The notes under the pieces: generated by a model
Seen by the model: the letters and a program-made list of their open reading frames with translations, nothing else
Database searches by the model: none
What the model was told of the DNA's origin: nothing
NCBI RefSeq assembly: GCF_938045225.1
Contig: NZ_CALINL010000226.1
Coordinates: 1 to 15,244 of the forward strand
Length of the DNA stretch: 15,244 nucleotides
Source: an uncultured Campylobacter sp.
GTDB taxonomy: Bacteria; Campylobacterota; Campylobacteria; Campylobacterales; Campylobacteraceae
Reading direction: 5' to 3'
Program-made: the position numbers and the translations under genes
Shown here: positions 1 through 6,855 of the stretch, piece by piece
Layout: the number at the start of each line of letters is the position of its first letter
Position numbering within the stretch: position 1 is the stretch's first letter

Positions 1-33
1 TGACTTGTCCAATTATAGAATTTAAAAAATCCA

Positions 34-39
34 TATAAT
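34..39 (+). promoter_or_regulatory. Candidate -10 box for the fdh operon
   Basis: The hexamer TATAAT lies in a very AT-rich stretch, as is usual for Campylobacter sigma-70 promoters, where the -35 box is poorly conserved. If used, it would give a leader of about 230 bases before the small Tat-signal gene, and that leader would carry the dyad and hairpins described separately. TAAAAT at 166-171 is an alternative that would give a shorter leader. No experimental support is visible; this is inference from the motif. Confidence 0.3.
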
Positions 40-133
40 TTTACCCCCTTTATTTTAAAAATTTTTGTTACTTTAAAAAGTTAAAAACTAAAAAATATTT
101 TTACTTCATTTATTCTCAAAATATGCTAAATTT

Positions 134-163
134 GCACAGTGATATTTTAAAATATGCAAGTGC
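134..163. promoter_or_regulatory. 30-base dyad, possible operator upstream of fdh operon
   Basis: A perfect 14-base palindrome ATATTTTAAAATAT (142-155) is flanked symmetrically, four bases out on each side, by GCAC (134-137) and GTGC (160-163). The outer and inner arms share one centre between 148 and 149. This is what a dimeric regulator's site would look like. The regulator is unknown; a molybdate, selenium or formate-responsive factor would suit the downstream gene, but nothing in the sequence identifies it. AT palindromes also arise by chance in such DNA. Confidence 0.4.
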
Positions 164-173
164 CCTAAAATAC

Positions 174-197
174 GCGCCTGTAAGGCGCACTACGCCT
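174..197 (+). promoter_or_regulatory. Two mutually exclusive hairpins in fdh leader
   Basis: GCGCC (174-178) can pair with GGCGC (184-188) around the loop TGTAA. AGGCG (183-187) can instead pair with CGCCT (193-197) around CACTA. The middle arm is shared, so only one hairpin can form at a time, as in attenuators and riboswitches. It sits about 80 bases before the first start codon. I do not recognise the molybdenum cofactor riboswitch consensus here. Function is inference. Confidence 0.4.
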
Positions 198-276
198 AGG
201 AAATATGCAAAATTTGAACAATATCTTTCTAAAAACGTCTCAAAAATTTCAAATTTGGGATTAATAAGGAGAAAAC

Positions 277-486
277 ATGCAAGGATCAAGACGAGATTTC
301 CTCAAAAAATCTCTGAAGGTCGGCGCGGTAGGCGGGACTGTATTGGCCGTCGCAGCTATCGCAAAACCGACTAGCGATGAGCTTGCTCCTGACGACAACG
401 GCGTAGTTGTCGGCAAGTCGAGCAAAAAAGAGGTGCTTTACAAAAAAAGCAAAGAGTGGGAATACTACTATAAGATCGCTTACTAA
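277..486 (+). CDS. Small Tat-signal protein of formate dehydrogenase locus (TIGR02811-like)
   Basis: A 69-residue protein with a twin-arginine signal at its N terminus (SRRDFLKK, residues 4-11) and a hydrophobic Gly/Ala/Val stretch (about 15-29). The rest is a short polar tail rich in Lys and Tyr. Its C terminus (YKKSKEWEYYY) resembles the conserved tail of the family known as formate dehydrogenase region Tat target, whose motif I recall as Y-[HRK]-x-[TS]-x-H-[IV]-x-x-[YF]-Y; here Glu and Trp replace the His and Ile/Val. An AAGGAG ribosome site stands 6 bases before ATG. The fdhA start follows 11 bases after the stop, so the two are co-transcribed. Such proteins always sit next to Tat-exported formate dehydrogenases, but their role is not established; a structural or membrane-tethering subunit is a guess. 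Confidence 0.85.
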   Translation: MQGSRRDFLKKSLKVGAVGGTVLAVAAIAKPTSDELAPDDNGVVVGKSSKKEVLYKKSKEWEYYYKIAY

Positions 487-497
487 GGGAGAAAACC

Positions 498-3458
498 ATG
501 AGTGATTCACGCATAGGAAGACGCTCGTTTTTAAAGCTTGCCGCTCTTGGTGCCGGTAGCACGATGGCATTTGGCGAAAACGAGACGTTTAGAAAGGCAA
601 CCAACGAGGAGATAAAAAATCCTTACGAAGGTTCAAAAAAAGTTAGAACGATTTGTTCTATTTGTTCGGCGGGTTGCGGTATAGAAGCCGAGGTAAAAGA
701 CGGAGTATGGGTGCGCCAAGATATGGCTATGTTCCATCCGATCTCTCAGGGTTCGCACTGCTCTAAGGGAATCGATCAGATCGACCTTACGAAATCAAAA
801 CAACGTATCAAATTTCCGATGAAAAAAGTAAACGGAAAATGGGAGCGCATCAGCTGGGAGCAAGCCGTAAACGAAATCGGCGATAAGATGCTACAAATCC
901 GTAAAGAAGACGGTCCTGATAGCGTAGTTTTCTTGGGTTCGGCTAAATTTAATAACGAGCAGAGCTACTATTTCCGTAAATTTGCGGCGTTTTGGGGCAC
1001 AAACAGCAACGATCACGTAGCACGCATTTGACATAGCGCAACAGTCGCCGGTGTGGCGAATACTTGGGGTTATGGCGCGATGACGAATCACTTCGGAGAT
1101 ATGACGGCAAATTCAAAAGCGATCTTTTGTATCGGTGCGAATTCGGCTGTAGCAAATCCCGTCGGCGGTATGAAGCATATGTTGCAAGCCAAAGATAGAA
1201 ACAACGCAAAATTAATCGTAGCGGATCCGAATTTTACTAAAACGGCTGCGCACGCGGATCTTTACTTGCGTCAGCGTTCAGGAACGGACGTGGCTCTTAT
1301 TTATGGACTTATTCACATTATCCTTAAAAACGGCTGGGAAGATAAAGAATTTTTAGAAAACAGAACCTATGGTATCGAAGAGGTTAGAAAAGAGGCCGAA
1401 CACTGGACTCCTGAGCTTACTTCGGACGTTACCGGCGTACCGGTAGATAGACTCATAGAGGCTGCTAATATAATGGCGCATACGAAACCGGGAACGGTTA
1501 TCTGGGCTCTAGGCATCACTCAGCACTCCGTAGGCACGTCAAATACGAGAATTTTACCTATCCTTCAACTAATCCTAGGCAATATGGGTAAACCTGGCGG
1601 CGGCTGTAATATCATCCGCGGTCACGATAACGTTCAGGGCTCTACCGATATGGGTAACCTTTCAGACACTCTTCCTATGTATTACGGACTAGGAGACGCC
1701 TCGTGGAAATACTACTGCAAAGGCTGGGGCGTTGATTATGACGAGTTTATCAAACGATTTGCGGTTTCTACCAAAGAGCCGAAACAGGGTGGCGCTCCGG
1801 TAAAAAATACCGTATTTGAAGAGTATTTTTATCACGATCCGCAAAATCCGGAGGATAGAAACTGGAGAAACGAAAAAGGATGGTCGCTATCAAAATGGTG
1901 GCAAGGCGTCCTAAAAGAGGAAAAAACTTATACCAGTGGTAAACTTCGCGTTCTTTGGGTTCAAGGAACCGGTATCACCTCTATGGCTCACCTTACGAAA
2001 ATTCAGCAAGCCGTCGACAAGCTAGATATGCTAGTAGTTGCGGAGCCGTTCGTAAACGAAGTCGCGATCCTATCAGATAGAAAAGATGGAATTTACGTAC
2101 TTCCGGTGGCTACTGCGTTTGAAAACGAAGGTCATATAAGCTCGACTAACCGCTCTGGTCAATGGAGAACAAAAGTCGTTGAGCCGCTTTACGAGAGTAA
2201 GGCCGACCACGAGGTCATGTTCTTATTTGCTAAAAAATTCGGCTTTTACGACGAGTACGTAAAAGGCATGAAGATGGCGACCGTTAATCACGAGCCAAAA
2301 CAAGTTAAAGATGACTTTGTATGGCCTGACGACGCTACAAACGAGATAGCTCGCATGGGTAAATCTATCGGCTATACCGGTAGAACAGCCGAGATGTTTA
2401 GAAGACATCAGGCTAACTGGCAAAATTTCGACCCTGATACGCTGATGGGTATCGGCGGCGACGTAAAAGGCGAATACTACGGTAAGCCTTGGCCGGCATG
2501 GGACGAAAAACACCCTGGTACGCCGATACTTTATGATATGAGCAAGTCTTACGCAGAGGGCGGTTGCGGATTTAGAAATCGTTTCGGCTTAGAGCATAAC
2601 GGCGTTAGTCAGCTAGCTAGCGAGGATACGACTTTAGTAGGATCGGACGTAAAAGGCGGCTATCCGCAAATTACCAAAGAAAATATCGAAAAAGTCCTAG
2701 GCATAACTTTAACCGAAGAAGAAAAAAGACTGATGGGAGCCACTTGGAGTACGGATCACAGCGGACTTATCTTGGAAAAATGCCGCGAAAAAGGCGTAGT
2801 GCCGTTTGGTAATGCAAGGGCTAGAATGATCGTTTGGGAATTCCTAGATCCGATCCCTAAACACCGCGAGCCTATCCACTCTCCGCGCTGGGATTTGGTA
2901 CAAAAATACCCGACTTTCGACGATCAGGCTAGAAATTTCCGCGTAGAGACGAAATATAAATCCGAGCAGCAAGCAAAAGACTGGAGTAAGGAATTCCCTA
3001 TCGTATTTAGCACATTGCGCCTAGTAAACCTAAGCGGTGCTGGTATGATAGAGCGAACGAGCAAGTATCTAGCGGCAATCACGCCTGAGATGTTTGCTAA
3101 CGTCCACCCTGAGCTTGCCTTAAAATACGGTATCCAAGATCGCGATATGATGTGGATCCACTCTCCGCAAGGCACTAAGATCAAGGTTCGCTGCTATCAT
3201 ACTCAGATGGTTACGCCGGATAGAATTTGTATGCCGTATAACTTTGCGGGCGTTATGCAAGGCGTGAGCTTAGAGGATCGTTATCCTGAGGGTACTAAGC
3301 CTTATACGATCGGCGAGAGCTTTAATACTGTAACAAACTACGGCTTTGACCCGGTTACTCAAATTTCGGAATTTAACGCCGGACTTTGCAGGATAGAAAA
3401 AGCCGACGGAGAGGGCTTTAACACCTTCTTCCACGAATACGGCGAAAATAGAGTCTAA
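498..3458 (+). CDS. fdhA: Formate dehydrogenase catalytic subunit, selenocysteine-containing, Tat-exported
   Basis: The large subunit oxidises formate to CO2 in the periplasm and passes electrons to FdhB. The full product is 986 residues if the in-frame TGA at 1029-1031 is read as selenocysteine (residue 178). The frame is continuous across it, and the context ARI-U-HSATVAG, followed by GAMTNHFGD, matches the active-site segment of FdnG/FdoG-type enzymes. A Tat signal is at the N terminus (GRRSFLK, 7-13). Next comes the [4Fe-4S] motif C53-x2-C56-x3-C60 with C88, then molybdopterin oxidoreductase domains to the end, including the dinucleotide-binding domain near the C terminus. Mo or W bis-MGD is expected as cofactor. 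The start has a GGGAG site 7 bases upstream. The stop is followed 10 bases later by fdhB. A gene finder unaware of Sec would split this gene into a 177-residue fragment and an 801-residue fragment. Confidence 0.97.
1029..1074 (+). promoter_or_regulatory. Selenocysteine UGA codon and bacterial SECIS hairpin
   Basis: After the UGA, TCGCC (1045-1049) pairs perfectly with GGCGA (1055-1059), leaving the loop GGTGT. The loop GGU starts 19 bases after the UGA, which from memory is the same spacing as the apical GGU of E. coli fdhF. A lower CATA/TATG pairing (1032-1035 with 1071-1074) could close the structure. The hairpin is within the coding sequence, as bacterial SelB-dependent elements are. The window does not contain selA, selB, selC or selD, so these are inferred to be elsewhere. 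Confidence 0.85.
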
Positions 3459-3468
3459 GGAGTAAGAG

Positions 3469-4029
3469 ATGGCAAGAATGAAATTTTTCGTAGATACGAA
3501 CAGATGTATCAGCTGCTTTGGATGCCAGGTCGCTTGCTCTTCGGCTCACGAGCTCCCTGTGGGGCTCTACCGCCGCAAGGTCATCACGCTAAACGACGGT
3601 ATAGAGGGCAAGGAAGTATCGACTACGATAGCCTGCCAACACTGCACCGACGCTCCTTGCGAGCAGGTGTGCCCAGTTGATTGTTTTTACATCAGAGCCG
3701 ACGGTATCGTGCTTCACGATAAAAACAAATGCATCGGTTGCGGATACTGCCTATACGCATGTCCTTTCGGCGCGCCGCAGTTCCCTAGAGACGGAGCATT
3801 CGGCATAAAAGGCGCTATGGATAAGTGCACCATGTGTGCCGGAGGCCCGGAGGAAACGAACTCTCATGAGGAGCGAGAGCTATACGGACAAAATAGAATG
3901 TCTGAAGGCAAAGTGCCGATGTGTGCCGCCGTTTGCGCTACGAACGCTCTACTTGTGGGCGACGCAGCCGAAGTTTCAAATGTATATCGCAAACGCGTTA
4001 TGCTAAGACAAGCGGGTACTACTATCTAA
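3469..4029 (+). CDS. fdhB: Formate dehydrogenase iron-sulfur subunit
   Basis: A 186-residue ferredoxin-type protein that relays electrons from FdhA to a quinone-linked subunit. Sixteen cysteines fall in four clusters that fit four [4Fe-4S] centres: C13/16/19/23, C56/59/64/68, C88/91/94/98, and C120/123 with C152/156. There is no signal peptide, consistent with export bound to the Tat-carrying FdhA. It also lacks the C-terminal membrane helix found in the longer E. coli FdnH, so it cannot anchor itself. Start: ATG at 3469, with AAGGAG from the fdhA stop region 5 bases before it; ATG at 3478 is a less likely alternative. A strong terminator follows directly, so the expected cytochrome b subunit fdhC is not part of this transcript. 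Confidence 0.95.
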   Translation: MARMKFFVDTNRCISCFGCQVACSSAHELPVGLYRRKVITLNDGIEGKEVSTTIACQHCTDAPCEQVCPVDCFYIRADGIVLHDKNKCIGCGYCLYACPFGAPQFPRDGAFGIKGAMDKCTMCAGGPEETNSHEERELYGQNRMSEGKVPMCAAVCATNALLVGDAAEVSNVYRKRVMLRQAGTTI

Positions 4030-4032
4030 CTC

Positions 4033-4066
4033 AAATTCGGGGGCAGCTCGCTCCCGAATTTTCTTT
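4033..4066 (+). terminator. Rho-independent terminator after fdhB
   Basis: A 12-bp stem with one G-T wobble (4033-4044 with 4050-4061), loop AGCTC, and a T-rich tail running into TTCTTT. It starts 4 bases after the fdhB stop and ends the formate dehydrogenase operon. Confidence 0.9.
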
Positions 4067-4136
4067 CAAATTTTACCCATTAAATTTACTTAAATTTCAA
4101 AGTAGAATCAATCTGATAATCAAAAAATATAGCTTC

Positions 4137-4159
4137 TTGATAAGATTGATACTTGATAG
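4137..4159. promoter_or_regulatory. Fur-box-like TTGATA array upstream of iron operon
   Basis: TTGATA occurs three times at 4137, 4146 and 4153, and GATAAT lies nearby at 4115-4120. Fur sites are built from GATAAT-like hexamers in tandem, and the P19 system of C. jejuni is iron-repressed. The match is imperfect and there is no clear inverted arm, so this is a tentative call. TTGATA at 4153 with TAAAGT at 4176-4181 (17-base spacer) is a possible promoter that the site would overlap. Confidence 0.4.
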
Positions 4160-4229
4160 CCGTTTTTATTTTCGCTAAAGTTTTAAAATGGTAAAATGGG
4201 GGATTAAAACATATTTTATCGGAGTTCTT

Positions 4230-6194
4230 ATGAGCAAATTTTTGAAATTTATACTTGCTTTGTTTATCCCCTTTATGCTAAATGCACAGGACGCCGACTA
4301 TGGCCCCGAGATACAGAGCATAAAAGATTCATTCGTAAGTATCATGCAGCAGTACAAGGACGGCAAGATCGACGAAGCCAAAACCACCACGCAAAACGCG
4401 TATTTTGGGCATTTTGAAAATATAGAAGCTGGCATAAGGATAAATTTAGGACAGAAAAAAGCCTATGCGATGGAGAAGCAATTTGGCGATATAAGAAAAG
4501 CCATCGTCGCCAAAAAGCCAGTCGAAGAGATACAAGCGATAATGGACGATCTAAACAAAGAGATGGATGAGGTTTTGCCTGTCATAAACACCGGTCACAA
4601 GCTAGTGGGCGAGTACTCCGATCCTAAAAACGCGGACGCCGCACAGACCGCTAAGGCTACTGAGGCTAGCCAAACTACGGCGCAGCCTGCAAGTAGCGCC
4701 GCTATCGAGCCGCACTGGCAAGTGGTTTATAACGATATAAAAACAGCCCTTAGCGCTGCGGCCGCGGCCTATGAAAAGGGCGATAAAGACGCAGCAAAAC
4801 AGCAGATAAACAACAAAGCTAAATTTGAGCTATATCGAAACACGAAGCTAGAAGAGGCCATTCGTAGATTTATAAACGGCGGTCAGGGTATCGACGGCGA
4901 CATCCAAAAACGCATGGGTTCGGCGATAATAGCGATAAACAACGATGTAGCCGCCGACGTACTAAAGTCAAATTTGGAAGAGCTTGATGCGCTGATATAC
5001 GAAAACGTCGCCAAGCTACCTATGGACTCGGGCTCGCTAGCTACCAACGTAGTTTTGCCTGATAGCGCCGAGGATGACGCGGCTACTGATTTTGCGCCCG
5101 TCGTTGCAAATATAAAGGCAAAAATCGCCGATGCGATCAAACTTTACGCCGCAAAAGACGTAGATAAAGCTATGAGCGATGCGCAGGATATTTACTTCGA
5201 CGAGTTCGAAGGTAGCGGCATGGAAAATAAAGTAGGCGCGATAGACGTCGGTCTAAAAACTAAGATAGAAGGAAATTTCGGCGAAGTAGTCGCGCTGATG
5301 AAAGCGGGCGTGAGCGTCGAGAGACTCCAGCAAGCAGCCGATAATCTGGGCGCAAATTTAGACGCTGCGCTAGAAAAAACAAGCGGCAGTAGCTCGCCTT
5401 GGGCGCTATTTGTTTACGCGCTTACGGTCATACTGCGCGAGGGATTTGAGGCGCTTATCATCGTGGCGGCCGTCGTGGCGTATCTGCTAAAAACCGGCAA
5501 CGAAAAGCGCATGAGTATCGTTTACAGCTCGCTTGGCGTAGCGGTCGTGCTAAGCTTTGTTATGGCGTGGATTATGAATTTGATATTTGCCGGCGCTGCT
5601 GGTCAAAAAAGAGAGGTGATGGAGGGCGCGGTGATGCTTATCGCCGTGGGACTGCTCTTTTACGTCGGTTTTTGGCTACTTTCAAATGCGGGCGCGAAAA
5701 AATGGAGCAAATATATCCAAAGCCACGTCAGCGAGTCGATATCCGCAGGCTCTGCTAAGGCGCTTTGGTGGACGGTATTTTTAGCCGTATTTAGAGAGGG
5801 CGCGGAGACCGTGCTTTTCTATCAGGCGCTGATTTTTGACGCTAAAGATAGCGCAGGCTACTCGATGATAGCTTTGGGATTTGTAGTAGGACTCGTCGTC
5901 TTGCTAGTTACTTACTACGTGTTTAAAGTTTTTGCTATCAAAATCCCGATCAAGCCGTTTTTCTTGGTCACTTCGGCGATCATTTTTTATATGTCGATCG
6001 TGTTTGTGGGCAAGGGGCTTATGGAGTTCGTCGAAGGTAAAATTTTCGTTCCGACTAAGATCGAAGGCTTCCCGACTATCGAGTGGCTGGGCATTTATCC
6101 GTATTACGAGAGCTTAGTGCCGCAGACTATCATGGTAGCGGCGCTAATCATCGGCGTGATCATAATGAAAAACAAGCAAGCCAAAGAGGCTTAA
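4230..6194 (+). CDS. FTR1-family iron permease with triple-repeat periplasmic domain (FetM / Cj1658-like)
   Basis: A 654-residue inner-membrane iron permease. An N-terminal signal segment (2-19, ending NAQ) is followed by a periplasmic region of about 370 residues and then a membrane domain from about 391 to 650 with seven or so helices. The two FTR1 iron motifs are present: REGFE (403-407) and REGAE (522-526). The periplasmic part contains three related helical units, about 27-117, 163-257 and 289-382, with a YFxxFE-type motif in the first (58-63) and third (322-327). Ala/Thr-rich linkers separate them. I chose ATG 4230 (GGAG at 4221-4224) over an in-frame ATG at 4188, because only 4230 gives a signal peptide directly at the N terminus. 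It heads the operon with p19 next, as in C. jejuni and in FetMP systems, so it probably moves iron handed over by P19. Confidence 0.93.
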   Translation: MSKFLKFILALFIPFMLNAQDADYGPEIQSIKDSFVSIMQQYKDGKIDEAKTTTQNAYFGHFENIEAGIRINLGQKKAYAMEKQFGDIRKAIVAKKPVEEIQAIMDDLNKEMDEVLPVINTGHKLVGEYSDPKNADAAQTAKATEASQTTAQPASSAAIEPHWQVVYNDIKTALSAAAAAYEKGDKDAAKQQINNKAKFELYRNTKLEEAIRRFINGGQGIDGDIQKRMGSAIIAINNDVAADVLKSNLEELDALIYENVAKLPMDSGSLATNVVLPDSAEDDAATDFAPVVANIKAKIADAIKLYAAKDVDKAMSDAQDIYFDEFEGSGMENKVGAIDVGLKTKIEGNFGEVVALMKAGVSVERLQQAADNLGANLDAALEKTSGSSSPWALFVYALTVILREGFEALIIVAAVVAYLLKTGNEKRMSIVYSSLGVAVVLSFVMAWIMNLIFAGAAGQKREVMEGAVMLIAVGLLFYVGFWLLSNAGAKKWSKYIQSHVSESISAGSAKALWWTVFLAVFREGAETVLFYQALIFDAKDSAGYSMIALGFVVGLVVLLVTYYVFKVFAIKIPIKPFFLVTSAIIFYMSIVFVGKGLMEFVEGKIFVPTKIEGFPTIEWLGIYPYYESLVPQTIMVAALIIGVIIMKNKQAKEA

Positions 6195-6207
6195 ATTTGA
6201 CGTTTCT

Positions 6208-6232
6208 AGCTTTCGCGGGTTGCCGCGAAGCT
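6208..6232 (+). terminator. Hairpin between FTR1 permease gene and p19
   Basis: A 10-bp GC-rich stem with one bulged T (6208-6218 with 6223-6232) and loop GTTG. It is followed by TAAAAATAAATTT rather than a clean T run, so it may be a weak terminator or an mRNA-stabilising or processing hairpin that lets p19 be expressed at a different level. Confidence 0.5.
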
Positions 6233-6268
6233 TAAAAATAAATTTACAAACCAATTAAAGGAGAGAAC

Positions 6269-6790
6269 ATGAACAAATTTGTTAAAACAGCTTTGGCATT
6301 CAGCCTTGCTGCAACAGTAGCCGTAGCGGGCGAGTTTCCTATCGGCGATCCGGTAGAGATCAACGGCATGGAGATAGCTGCGGTTTATCTAGAGCCGATC
6401 GACATGGAGCCAAAGGGCATCGACCTAGCTCCGAGCAAAGCCGACATCCACCTAGAGGCCGACATCCACGCTATCGAGGGAAATAAAAACGGCTTTGCGG
6501 CGGGCGAGTGGATCCCTTATCTAAAAGTTAATTACGAGCTAAAAAACCTAGATAACGGCAAAGTTAAAAAAGGCACATTTATGCCTATGGTCGCTCAAGA
6601 CGGCCCTCACTACGGCGCTAACCTAAAAATGGACGCTGGCGTGGGCAACTACGAGCTAAAATTTCATATAGAAAATCCTGAAAAACAAGGCTTCGGTCGC
6701 CATGCGGATAAAGAAACGGGCGTGGGTAAATGGTTTGAGCCGTTCACCACGACTTATAAATTCCAATACACAGGCGCGCCTGCTAAATAA
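6269..6790 (+). CDS. p19: P19 periplasmic iron/copper-binding protein (Tpd family)
   Basis: A 173-residue periplasmic protein with a signal peptide (1-20, AVAVA-type cleavage before G21) and an Ig-like beta-sandwich fold by family. P19 of C. jejuni is a dimer that binds copper and iron and is needed for growth under low iron. Met and His ligands appear at expected spacing: H61, M107 and H114 reproduce, as I recall, the His-Met-His spacing of the reported copper site, with H133 or H145 possible as the fourth ligand. E35 and the MEPKG motif (46-50) are also in the conserved segment near the metal site. A strong GGAG site stands 5 bases before the start. Hairpins on both sides suggest a separately stabilised, abundant message. 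It most likely delivers iron to the neighbouring FTR1 permease. Confidence 0.95.
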   Translation: MNKFVKTALAFSLAATVAVAGEFPIGDPVEINGMEIAAVYLEPIDMEPKGIDLAPSKADIHLEADIHAIEGNKNGFAAGEWIPYLKVNYELKNLDNGKVKKGTFMPMVAQDGPHYGANLKMDAGVGNYELKFHIENPEKQGFGRHADKETGVGKWFEPFTTTYKFQYTGAPAK

Positions 6791-6797
6791 TTCGGGC

Positions 6798-6821
6798 TTA
6801 GAGCGGCTGAGTCCGCTCTAA
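6798..6821 (+). terminator. Hairpin after p19, partial terminator or attenuator
   Basis: A perfect 9-bp stem TTAGAGCGG / CCGCTCTAA with loop CTGAGT, 7 bases after the p19 stop. The tail is ATTTCACTT, not a full T run. It probably lets only part of transcription continue into the membrane genes. Confidence 0.6.
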
Positions 6822-6855
6822 ATTTCACTTAAATTCTCAAATTTTAGGGCTGATC

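Noticed and set aside
41..50. Short C run as a phase-variable tract
   Set aside because: Only five C residues, too short for slipped-strand switching and not inside a gene.
174..197. Molybdenum cofactor riboswitch
   Set aside because: The hairpins lack the conserved multi-stem core of that family; only a generic switch can be claimed.
123..374. Open frame of 83 codons over the fdh leader
   Set aside because: No ribosome site, overlaps the well-supported Tat-signal gene in another frame, and its product is Arg/Lys-rich with no family pattern.
1053..3458. fdhA second half as an independent gene starting at GTG
   Set aside because: The start lies inside the SECIS hairpin, no ribosome site precedes it, and the active-site motif spans the TGA in frame.
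3921..4178. Open frame overlapping the end of fdhB and the terminator
   Set aside because: It is out of frame with fdhB and runs through the terminator hairpin; the product has no recognisable pattern.
4188..4229. Upstream in-frame start for the FTR1 permease
   Set aside because: ATG 4188 has no good ribosome site and would place 14 polar residues ahead of the signal peptide; ATG 4230 has GGAG at proper distance.
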